Below, in pieces: positions 8,584 through 15,554 of a stretch of DNA of 38,820 nucleotides. The stretch is taken from the NCBI GenBank assembly GCA_015490005.1, contig WFYS01000108.1, positions 1 through 38,820 on the forward strand. The letters run 5' to 3'. A program made the translations under genes and the position numbers. The stretch is from Desulfurellaceae bacterium (GTDB lineage Bacteria > Campylobacterota_A > Desulfurellia > Desulfurellales > Hippeaceae). Below the pieces are notes generated by a model. It was not told the DNA's origin. It saw nothing but the letters and a program-made list of their open reading frames with translations, and ran no database searches. The stretch's first letter is position 1. Every line of letters begins with the position of its first letter.

Positions 8584-9528
8584 GTGAATATGTCCCACCT
8601 TAAACTGATAAGTGGAACTGCAAATAAAGTTTTAGCTAAAGAGATAGCGGATTATCTGGGTATTCCTTTAACGAAGGCTGAGATTACCCGCTTTAGCGAT
8701 GGTGAAGTTTATGTTCAAATAGATGAAAGTGTTAGAGGAGCAGATGTTTTTCTTGTTCAGTCTTTGTCTTCGCCTGTGAACGACAATATTATGGAGCTTT
8801 TGATTACGCTAGATGCCCTAAAAAGATCATCTGCAAGCTCTATAACTGTTGTTGTTCCGTATTATGCCTATGCAAGGCAGGATAGGAAGGTTTTGCCTCG
8901 TGTCCCAATATCTGCAAAACTTCTTGCCGATTTAATTACCGTTGCTGGTGCGACACGTATAATGTCCATGGATTTGCATGCGGGTCAAATACAGGGCTTC
9001 TTTAATATACCAGTTGACCATCTGTACGCAGCCCCAATCATGCTCAATTATATCAAAGAAGATATTGGTAAGGACAATTTGGTTATTGTGTCTCCAGATG
9101 CTGGTGGTGTTGAAAGGGCTAGGTACTATGCTAAAAAACTTGGCTGCTCAATAGCAATTATAGACAAGAGAAGGCCAAAACCCAATGTAAGTGAGATAAT
9201 GCATATAGTTGGTGAAGTTAAAGGAAAAACAGCCGTGATTGTTGATGATATTGTAGATACAGCCGGTACGCTTACGAATGGTGCTAAAGCTATTAAAGAA
9301 GAAGGTGCTGAAGAGGTGTACGCGTGTATTACACATCCGGTTTTGAGTGGCAATGCTATAGATAGAATTAATAACTCTCCTTTGAAAGAACTTGTTGTTA
9401 CAAACACAATAACTTTTGAAAAGCCTGTGCCTACAGACAAGGTTAAAGTACTTTCTGTAGGACATTTGATAGGCGAGGCTATAAGGCGTGTTTATCATAA
9501 AGAGTCGTTAAGTGCAATATTTGAATAA
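8584..9528 (+). CDS. prs: Ribose-phosphate pyrophosphokinase
   Basis: PRPP synthetase of 314 residues: ribose 5-phosphate plus ATP gives PRPP for purine, pyrimidine, histidine and NAD synthesis. Visible are the N-terminal LKLISGTANKVLAKEIA, the YARQDRK ATP-binding segment, and the PRPP loop VIVDDIVDTAGTL near residue 219. The GTG at 8584 has AAGGGG six bases upstream; an ATG two codons later (8590) is the alternative. It follows tRNA-Gln and heads the prs-rplY-pth run, a widespread arrangement. Confidence 0.96.
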   Translation: MNMSHLKLISGTANKVLAKEIADYLGIPLTKAEITRFSDGEVYVQIDESVRGADVFLVQSLSSPVNDNIMELLITLDALKRSSASSITVVVPYYAYARQDRKVLPRVPISAKLLADLITVAGATRIMSMDLHAGQIQGFFNIPVDHLYAAPIMLNYIKEDIGKDNLVIVSPDAGGVERARYYAKKLGCSIAIIDKRRPKPNVSEIMHIVGEVKGKTAVIVDDIVDTAGTLTNGAKAIKEEGAEEVYACITHPVLSGNAIDRINNSPLKELVVTNTITFEKPVPTDKVKVLSVGHLIGEAIRRVYHKESLSAIFE

Positions 9529-9547
9529 AATGAGGTGAGTAGGAAAA

Positions 9548-10141
9548 ATGATTATTACAGCAGAGAAAAGAGAGGTTGGTAGTAAGGTCTCAAGAAAATT
9601 GAGAAGAGAAGGGAAGATACCCGCCGTTGTTTATGGTTATGATTTTGAAAACAAACATGTAGTTGTTGACAAGTCGGAGCTGATGGCTGCTTTGAGAAAA
9701 AGCAGAAGAAATGATAGGTTCGATTTGAAGGTAGACGGAGATGAAACATTCAGGGTAATAATAAAAGAGCTTCAATGGCATCCTGTGAAGGATGAAGTTG
9801 AACACGTTGATTTTTATAAACTTACAGAAGGAAAGCATGTAGTTGTTGATGTACCTGTAAAAATTGTTGGTGAATCAAAAGGTGTTAAGTTGGGTGGTGA
9901 TTTATATCAGCCACGCAAGAGAATTACCGTTGAAGCTTTGCCCGATGCTATTCCCAATGATATAGAAATTGATGTTACAAATTTAATGATTGGTGATGTT
10001 GTTCACGTGTTTGATTTGGATATGCCAGAGGGCGTAAGGGTTAAATCCTCTAAGAATTATACCGTTGTAGCAATCTTAGGCAAGGCAGAGGAAGAAAAGA
10101 GCGAAGAAGAGGAAGAGGAGGCTGAGGAAATAGCCGAATAA
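9548..10141 (+). CDS. rplY: 50S ribosomal protein L25 (CTC family)
   Basis: L25/TL5/CTC protein of 197 residues that binds 5S rRNA. The N-terminal L25 beta-barrel includes REGKIPAVVYG and FYKLTEGKHVVVDVPV. The C-terminal TL5 domain, about residues 95-180, is followed by a strongly acidic tail of mostly Glu. This is the two-domain long form. It sits 19 bases after prs and 3 bases before pth, and L25-pth is a very common bacterial pair. Confidence 0.95.
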   Translation: MIITAEKREVGSKVSRKLRREGKIPAVVYGYDFENKHVVVDKSELMAALRKSRRNDRFDLKVDGDETFRVIIKELQWHPVKDEVEHVDFYKLTEGKHVVVDVPVKIVGESKGVKLGGDLYQPRKRITVEALPDAIPNDIEIDVTNLMIGDVVHVFDLDMPEGVRVKSSKNYTVVAILGKAEEEKSEEEEEEAEEIAE

Positions 10142-10144
10142 TAT

Positions 10145-10732
10145 ATGGATTGGCTTGTTGTTGGTCTAGGCAATCCGGGCAAGGAATACGACCTTACCCC
10201 TCATAATATGGGGTTTATGGTATGTGATTCCTTGTCTTCTTTTTTTAGTTTTAATTTTACATTTGAAAAGAAGTTTTTAGGTTTTCTTGCTTTTTTTTAT
10301 ATAGACAAGCAGAAGGTAGGGGTTTTAAAGCCTGTAACGTATATGAACTTAAGCGGGAATAGTGTATTAAAGGTTATGGATTTTTATAAAGTAGGTTATT
10401 CTAAGTTGTTGGTTGTTCATGATGATATAGATTTGCCGTTAGGTAAGATTAAAATAAAAAAGAATTCTTCAAGCGGTGGTCATAGGGGCGTAGAGTCTAT
10501 CATAAGTGCTCTTTCAAGTAAAGATTTTATTAGAGTAAAAGTAGGCGTTGGAAGAGGTGAAGACCCTGTAAATTACGTTTTGAGTAGATTTGACGAGGAT
10601 AAAATGCCTTTAGTTGATAAAGTTATTAACCTTGCAAGAAATGCTGTGGTATCAGTGGTAAGTAAGGGACTCAGTAAGGCCATGACAGAATTTAATGGAA
10701 TGTTGGAGGTAGAGAGAAGTGAAAGAGTATAA
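10145..10732 (+). CDS. pth: Peptidyl-tRNA hydrolase
   Basis: Pth of 195 residues, which releases peptides from drop-off peptidyl-tRNA. Asn10, catalytic His20, Met67-Asn68 and Asp93 match the E. coli positions. Two departures stand out: the usual TRHN around the catalytic His reads TPHN, and the GGHNG segment reads GGHRG, placing Arg where Asn114 normally sits. No Shine-Dalgarno precedes the ATG, three bases after the rplY stop, so translation probably depends on coupling. The end overlaps asd by 14 bases. Confidence 0.94.
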   Translation: MDWLVVGLGNPGKEYDLTPHNMGFMVCDSLSSFFSFNFTFEKKFLGFLAFFYIDKQKVGVLKPVTYMNLSGNSVLKVMDFYKVGYSKLLVVHDDIDLPLGKIKIKKNSSSGGHRGVESIISALSSKDFIRVKVGVGRGEDPVNYVLSRFDEDKMPLVDKVINLARNAVVSVVSKGLSKAMTEFNGMLEVERSERV

Positions 10733-11741
10733 CGTAGCTGTTGTTGGTGCTACAGGTGCTGTGGGAGAAGAGATGATTTTAACTTTGCAGCAGAGGAATT
10801 TTCCAGTAAAAAATTTAAAACCATTAGCAAGTAATAAATCCATTGGAAAGACGGTCAGATTCAAAGGCAAAGAAATTCCTGTTGAGGTTTTAGATAAAGA
10901 TTCTTTTAAAGGCATTGATATAGCTTTATTTTCTGCAGGTGGGAGTGTAAGTGGCAAGTTTGCCCCGATTGCTGCTGAAAGTGGTGCTATTGTTGTTGAT
11001 AACACGAGCTATTTTAGAATGGATAAGGATGTTCCGCTTGTTGTGCCTGAGGTTAACGCAGATGATATAGCGATGTATAAGAATAGGGGAATAATTGCAA
11101 ATCCCAATTGTTCAACGATTCAAATGGTTGTTGCCTTAAAGCCGATTTTAGATAATTACGGCATAAAGAGAATTGTTGTGTCTACATATCAAGCAACATC
11201 TGGTGCTGGTAGGAAAGCCATGGAAGAGCTTGTGGAGCAGACAAAGGCTTGGTTTGAGTTTAAATTAGATGAATGTAAGCCTGTTAAGATTCCTAAAGTT
11301 ATAGCATTCAACTGTGTTCCGCATATCGATGTGTTTTTTGATGATGGATACACAAAAGAAGAGGTAAAAATGATAAATGAGACAAGAAAAATTTATCATA
11401 AACCTGAGTTGCCCGTTACTGCTACTTGTGTAAGGGTTCCTGTGTTTAGGGGGCATTCTGAGTCTGTTAATGTAGAAACTGAAAAACCGTTTGATTTAGA
11501 TGAAGTAAAGAAGATTCTTGATGAGTCACCAGGTTGTAAGGTTATGGATGATCCAGATAGTTTGTGTTATCCAACACCTATTGAAGCGTCTGGAAAAGAC
11601 GAGACTTTTATAGGAAGGATTAGAAGAGATGAATCTGTGGAAAATGGTTTAAATCTGTGGGTAGTTTCTGACAATTTAAGAAAGGGAGCTGCTTTGAATG
11701 CTGTACAAATTGCAGAAATTCTTATAAAAGATTATCTATAA
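10719..11741 (+). CDS. asd: Aspartate-semialdehyde dehydrogenase
   Basis: ASADH of 340 residues, which reduces aspartyl phosphate to the semialdehyde for lysine, threonine, methionine and diaminopimelate synthesis. The NADP loop GATGAVGEEM is at residues 10-19, the catalytic nucleophile is Cys131 (NPNCSTIQ) and the general base His246 (FRGHSESVN). The GTG start at 10719 lies within the pth 3' end with GGAGGT (10705-10710) eight bases upstream. Length and motifs are ordinary. Confidence 0.96.
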   Translation: MKEYNVAVVGATGAVGEEMILTLQQRNFPVKNLKPLASNKSIGKTVRFKGKEIPVEVLDKDSFKGIDIALFSAGGSVSGKFAPIAAESGAIVVDNTSYFRMDKDVPLVVPEVNADDIAMYKNRGIIANPNCSTIQMVVALKPILDNYGIKRIVVSTYQATSGAGRKAMEELVEQTKAWFEFKLDECKPVKIPKVIAFNCVPHIDVFFDDGYTKEEVKMINETRKIYHKPELPVTATCVRVPVFRGHSESVNVETEKPFDLDEVKKILDESPGCKVMDDPDSLCYPTPIEASGKDETFIGRIRRDESVENGLNLWVVSDNLRKGAALNAVQIAEILIKDYL

Positions 11742-11750
11742 GGAGAAGTC

Positions 11751-12194
11751 ATGAATGGTGTTGTAATTAAAAAGATACTTGCCCCTTTGGATTTTTCAGA
11801 TGCTTCTATTTATGCGTTGGGATATGCTAAGACAATGGCTGAGAAGTTTGATGCGAAACTTTACTTATATCATTGTATTACAGACATAAGCGCATATGCG
11901 GGCTATGTTCCTTCATTTCCAGCCGATGAGGTTCTGAAGAATTTGAGAGAAGATGCGATTAAAGGAATGGAACATATAGTTAACCGTTACTCCTTAAAAA
12001 ATGTAGAGATTGTGGTTGAAAAAGGAAGCCCTGCCAAAAATATTGTAGATTTTGCTGAGAAAAATAAAATAGATTTAATAGTAATGGGTGCTCACGGTAA
12101 AAGCGGATTTGAACGCTTTACTTTTGGAAGTACAACAGAGAAAGTAATGAGGATGTGCACCATTCCTGTTCTAGAGATTAAAATGCCAGAATGA
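11751..12194 (+). CDS. Universal stress protein UspA family
   Basis: A single Usp domain of 147 residues. The ATP-binding signature is visible near the C-terminus, GAHGKSGFERFTFGSTTEKV (G-x2-G-x9-G-S/T). Usp proteins are small nucleotide-binding dimers tied to stress and growth arrest, and the individual role cannot be read from sequence. AAGGAG precedes the ATG. It is the last gene before the terminator at 12195-12233, ten bases after asd, so it probably shares that transcript. Confidence 0.93.
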   Translation: MNGVVIKKILAPLDFSDASIYALGYAKTMAEKFDAKLYLYHCITDISAYAGYVPSFPADEVLKNLREDAIKGMEHIVNRYSLKNVEIVVEKGSPAKNIVDFAEKNKIDLIVMGAHGKSGFERFTFGSTTEKVMRMCTIPVLEIKMPE

Positions 12195-12233
12195 AATAAG
12201 GGAGCCTCAAACCTCCCTTATTCCTCTTTTTTT
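12195..12233 (+). terminator. Intrinsic terminator after the usp gene, overlapping the fusA-like 3' end
   Basis: AATAAGGGAG (12195-12204) pairs with CTCCCTTATT (12213-12222) around an eight-base loop, followed by CCTC and seven T residues. The right arm and T-tract lie inside the last codons of the convergent minus-strand gene, whose stop is at 12220-12218. The minus-strand side lacks a good T-run, so it serves mainly the plus strand. Confidence 0.85.
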
Positions 12234-14221
12234 GATTCTTCAATGATTTTTTCTGCTATTTGAGAGGGTACTTCTTCATAAGTTGAAAACTCGTATTTAA
12301 ATAATCCTCTGCCACCAGTTATAGATCTTAATGTGGGTGCATACTCCAAAATTTCTGCTTCCGGTACCAAGGCTCTTATTCTCTGGTATCCCTTTTTGTC
12401 TTCATAAGGTTCCATACCTAATACTCTACCCCTTCTTGAGTTTAGGTCTCCTATAACATCACCCATTGTTTCATCCGGTACATAAACTTCCATTTCAACG
12501 ATAGGTTCAAGGAGAACCGGCTTACATTTACTTACACCTTCTTTGAATGCGATAGAACCTGCCATTTGAAATGCTAAATCACTTGAGTCAACCGGATGAT
12601 ACTTACCATCGATTAACTTAATTTTTATATCTATCATTGGATATCCTGCCAAATATCCCTGCTCCATAGCCCCTTTTATGCCTTTTTCAACAGATGGTAT
12701 AAATTGCTTTGGTATAGCTCCTCCAACTATTAAATCTTCAAACTCAAACCCCTTACCTCTTGGTAAAGGCTCAATTTCTATTGTACAGTCTCCAAATTGC
12801 CCATGACCGCCTGTTTGTTTTTTATATCTTCCGTGTGATGCAGTTTTTCCTTTAATTGTTTCTTTATATGCTACCTTAGGCGTTTTTAACTCTGCGCCAA
12901 CTCCGTACTTTTTCCTTAATCTAGAAATAACCGTTTCTAAGTGCAGTTTACCCATACCTGTAAGTATAAATTCACCTGTTTCATTATTTCTTGCGAATGA
13001 GAGAGATGGGTCAGACTCAATAATCTTGCTAATTGCCGCACCAATTTTTTCTTCATCGCCTTTGCTAGCTCCGTAAATAGCGGCAGATATATACGGCAAT
13101 GGCATTTCTATAAATTCACATTTTACTTTGGAGCCTTTGTTTGCTATAGTATCTCCAGTTTGAGTTGCTTTTAGTTTTGCTACTGCAAATATATCACCGG
13201 TCGAAACCTCTTCCACTTTGTTGAAATTTTTACCCAACATTAGATTAATTGTTCCAAGTCTTTCTTCTGTATCTCTCGTTACATTGTAATAATTTGTGTC
13301 AGCTGTGAATGTGCCTGAGCAGACCCTCAATAGGCTGATTTTTCCCATCTGTGGGTCATTATACGTTTTAAATGTCAAAGCTGCCGGTTCATCAAACATA
13401 TCTTCTGGTGAGGGAAGTAAATCAATCACACTGTCTAATAATTCTTTTGTTCCGTAGCCGTTCAGTGCGCTGCCCAACAGAATCGGGTAAAAGCCACCAC
13501 TTTTTACGGCTGTTTTTAGAGTTTTAACTATTGTTTCTATATCTAATTCTTCGCCTTCTAAATATTTTTCCATTAATTCATCATCATACGTCGATATTTC
13601 TTCTACTAGCTCCATATATTTTTCTTCTATTTCATCTTCTAAGCCATTTGGGATATCTAATTCTTTGTTTTCAAAAGAGTAAGCTTTTTTTTCTAGTATG
13701 TTTACATATCCAATAATGCTATCATCTTTTGCTATAGGTAGTTGTAAAAGGTATGCTTTTTGGGTTAAATTGCTTTTTATATCATTGACTGTTTTGTCTA
13801 AACGAATATCCTCTTTATCAATTGCATTCAAGAAGAATATAGTTGGTTTTTTTTCTTTTGATATTTCATCCATTAATCTTTCAGACTGAGCATCTATGCC
13901 ATCTTTTGCGTCAATTAATAGAACAACACTGTCTGCAGATTTTATGCCACACAATGCATCGGCTATGAAGTTATGGTATCCAGGAGTGTCTATAAAGAAA
14001 ACCGTATGTTTTTTCCACTCCGTGTAACCAACGGCAAGTTGCATTGAGATTTTTCTTTCAATTTCCTCTGAGTCAAAATCCATAGTTGTATTGCCTTTAT
14101 CTGAAGAACCTTTTCTTGTGATTTTTTTTGTCAAAAATAATATGTCTTCACAAAGCGTAGTTTTACCAGATCTTCCAGAACCACATATAGCAATAACTCT
14201 TTTTTTTGTAATATCAGGCAT
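12218..14221 (-). CDS. EF-G-like translation GTPase (paralogue)
   Basis: A 667-residue EF-G homologue, shorter than canonical EF-G (about 690-700), resembling the EF-G-2/FusA2 group. The P-loop is GSGRSGKT (residues 14-21) where classical EF-G has AHVDAGKT. G3 is DTPGYHNF (78-85) and G4 is NAID (132-135) instead of NKxD. Domain IV is recognisable (HGRYKKQTGGHGQFGD), as is the C-terminal domain V. GGGGAGG lies nine bases before the ATG. The altered P-loop and G4 argue it is not the housekeeping elongation factor. It is 17 bases after an unknown gene on the same strand. Confidence 0.88.
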   Translation of the reverse strand: MPDITKKRVIAICGSGRSGKTTLCEDILFLTKKITRKGSSDKGNTTMDFDSEEIERKISMQLAVGYTEWKKHTVFFIDTPGYHNFIADALCGIKSADSVVLLIDAKDGIDAQSERLMDEISKEKKPTIFFLNAIDKEDIRLDKTVNDIKSNLTQKAYLLQLPIAKDDSIIGYVNILEKKAYSFENKELDIPNGLEDEIEEKYMELVEEISTYDDELMEKYLEGEELDIETIVKTLKTAVKSGGFYPILLGSALNGYGTKELLDSVIDLLPSPEDMFDEPAALTFKTYNDPQMGKISLLRVCSGTFTADTNYYNVTRDTEERLGTINLMLGKNFNKVEEVSTGDIFAVAKLKATQTGDTIANKGSKVKCEFIEMPLPYISAAIYGASKGDEEKIGAAISKIIESDPSLSFARNNETGEFILTGMGKLHLETVISRLRKKYGVGAELKTPKVAYKETIKGKTASHGRYKKQTGGHGQFGDCTIEIEPLPRGKGFEFEDLIVGGAIPKQFIPSVEKGIKGAMEQGYLAGYPMIDIKIKLIDGKYHPVDSSDLAFQMAGSIAFKEGVSKCKPVLLEPIVEMEVYVPDETMGDVIGDLNSRRGRVLGMEPYEDKKGYQRIRALVPEAEILEYAPTLRSITGGRGLFKYEFSTYEEVPSQIAEKIIEESKKEE

Positions 14222-14238
14222 TAAACTTTACCTCCCCT

Positions 14239-14859
14239 TTATAAACAGTTTTCAATTTTGTCTTTATAGCTCTCTTCTGTTTTTAACTGTCTAAGTAGTT
14301 TGCTTCTTTCTATGTATTTATCGATTTTGTTTTCTTTTGATTTTATATGCTCAAGCCAAGAGTTTACCCAATCCTTGTACTCTGGGTGGTTTTGGCTATT
14401 ACTTTTCATTATTGAATCTTGAAGATTATATCCAATTATTATATCTGTTATGTTTAAAGCATCTTTGTACTCAACAAAATAACCTTCTGTACCTGTTATT
14501 GCATAGACACCAGGGGTTATTTCCATACCTTGGGTATTGTCTACTTTATAATAGCCCACTACTAGATGTTGCGTATCTTTCTGGTATGGTTTGTATATGG
14601 CTCTGAACAAAATATATATCTCATCAAAGAATTTCTTTTCCAAGATTTTTCCTACTTCTTCAAAGTAGAATACATAATCCAGTTTACTGTCGGCATTGAA
14701 ACCTTCAAGGTAAGGTCCATTTTCATATTCTCCCTTTTTAAGCGGATTTAGACCTAAAACATCTCTGACTATGAGATTTTGATTTCCTACAATTGAATCA
14801 CACTTTTCTGACATTCCAGGTAGAGCAAAAAAAGGCACACAAATAGTTAGCGTTTCCAT
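14239..14859 (-). CDS. Uncharacterised protein, partner of the EF-G paralogue
   Basis: I do not recognise this 206-residue protein. It is soluble-looking, without signal peptide or membrane segment. The C-terminal 60 residues are Lys/Glu-rich and probably helical (ending near KTEESYKDKIENCL), while the middle is beta-rich (QHLVVGYYKV, GVYAITGTEGYFVEY). AGGAG precedes the ATG and a promoter is visible at 14936-14964. It is separated by only 17 bases from the EF-G-like gene, so the two are almost certainly co-transcribed and may act together, but no function can be assigned. Confidence 0.7.
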   Translation of the reverse strand: METLTICVPFFALPGMSEKCDSIVGNQNLIVRDVLGLNPLKKGEYENGPYLEGFNADSKLDYVFYFEEVGKILEKKFFDEIYILFRAIYKPYQKDTQHLVVGYYKVDNTQGMEITPGVYAITGTEGYFVEYKDALNITDIIIGYNLQDSIMKSNSQNHPEYKDWVNSWLEHIKSKENKIDKYIERSKLLRQLKTEESYKDKIENCL

Positions 14860-14935
14860 GGCCTTGTTCTCCTTTCTTTTTTTATCACCATTTCATTGGC
14901 ACATTCCCTTAACGTACTGAACGGACATCAATTAT

Positions 14936-14964
14936 AATATAGTTCAAACACAATTTAATATCAA
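14936..14964 (-). promoter_or_regulatory. Promoter for the 14859-12218 operon
   Basis: On the minus strand: TTGATA (14964-14959), a 17-base spacer, TATATT (14941-14936). It gives a leader of about 70 bases before the ATG at 14859. Confidence 0.6.
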
Positions 14965-14989
14965 GAAAAATTAAATGATACCAAAGGTT

Positions 14990-15475
14990 CTATTTTCCTT
15001 TTTTAATTTCGAATACGCAAAAATCTTTACCTTGGGCTATGCACTCCTTTTCTTTAGGTTGCCAGCTTGACCCTAGAAATTCCTCTAACATTCCTGCTAT
15101 TGTCCCGCCTAAGGGTAAACAGGTAGGCTTTCTACTTTTTAAACCTTCTGCGAACACTGAATGGCTAACTCTAATAAAAGCTCTATCCTCGGATAGATCA
15201 AATTCTTCAAAATTGCACTGTCTAGATTCTTCAAAGTATGCCATTATACACTCTTTCACTATATTTAAATCAAGGTTTCCTCCTAGTATCTGTTTGAAAT
15301 TCTCAGCTGCTTTTTTTCCTGCTTTTTTTCCAGGCAATATAAACATTCCACCAAGCCCAAATCCTGCAAGCTTAATTAAATTTGAGAAAAAATCCCTAAA
15401 AACATCCTTTGGCAGAACAAAACCTGATTCTTCTATATATTGCTTAGTTTTAGACCTAATTGTTTCTTTGTCCAT
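14990..15475 (-). CDS. V4R-domain protein
   Basis: A 161-residue protein whose C-terminal half (about 75-160) matches the V4R (4-vinyl-reductase) domain: HSVFAEGLKSRKPTCLPLGG, GMLEEFLG and the closing ECIAQGKDFCVFEI. V4R domains bind small hydrophobic ligands or bacteriochlorophyll precursors and also occur fused to regulators. Conserved cysteines are present at the usual spots. The N-terminus has a short hydrophobic Gly-rich stretch (LAGFGLGGMFILPG), possibly a membrane-contact helix. It has its own promoter and a strong GGAGGAGG ribosome site, and lies 79 bases downstream of hypD. Ligand unknown. Confidence 0.75.
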   Translation of the reverse strand: MDKETIRSKTKQYIEESGFVLPKDVFRDFFSNLIKLAGFGLGGMFILPGKKAGKKAAENFKQILGGNLDLNIVKECIMAYFEESRQCNFEEFDLSEDRAFIRVSHSVFAEGLKSRKPTCLPLGGTIAGMLEEFLGSSWQPKEKECIAQGKDFCVFEIKKGK

Positions 15476-15500
15476 ATAAACCTCCTCCTGCTTTTTATAT

Positions 15501-15529
15501 AAAATATAACGAATTTATTATTATGTCAA
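15501..15529 (-). promoter_or_regulatory. Promoter of the V4R gene
   Basis: TTGACA on the minus strand (15529-15524) with a 17-base spacer to TATTTT (15506-15501), or a 15-base spacer to TATATT (15508-15503). The ATG follows after GGAGGAGG. Confidence 0.65.
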
Positions 15530-15554
15530 ATTTTATTATTTTAAATATCATTTA

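Noticed and set aside
10085-10140. Glu-rich tail of L25 as a repeat element
   Set aside because: Purine-rich codons (GAA/GAG) for an ordinary acidic tail; no exact repeat unit.
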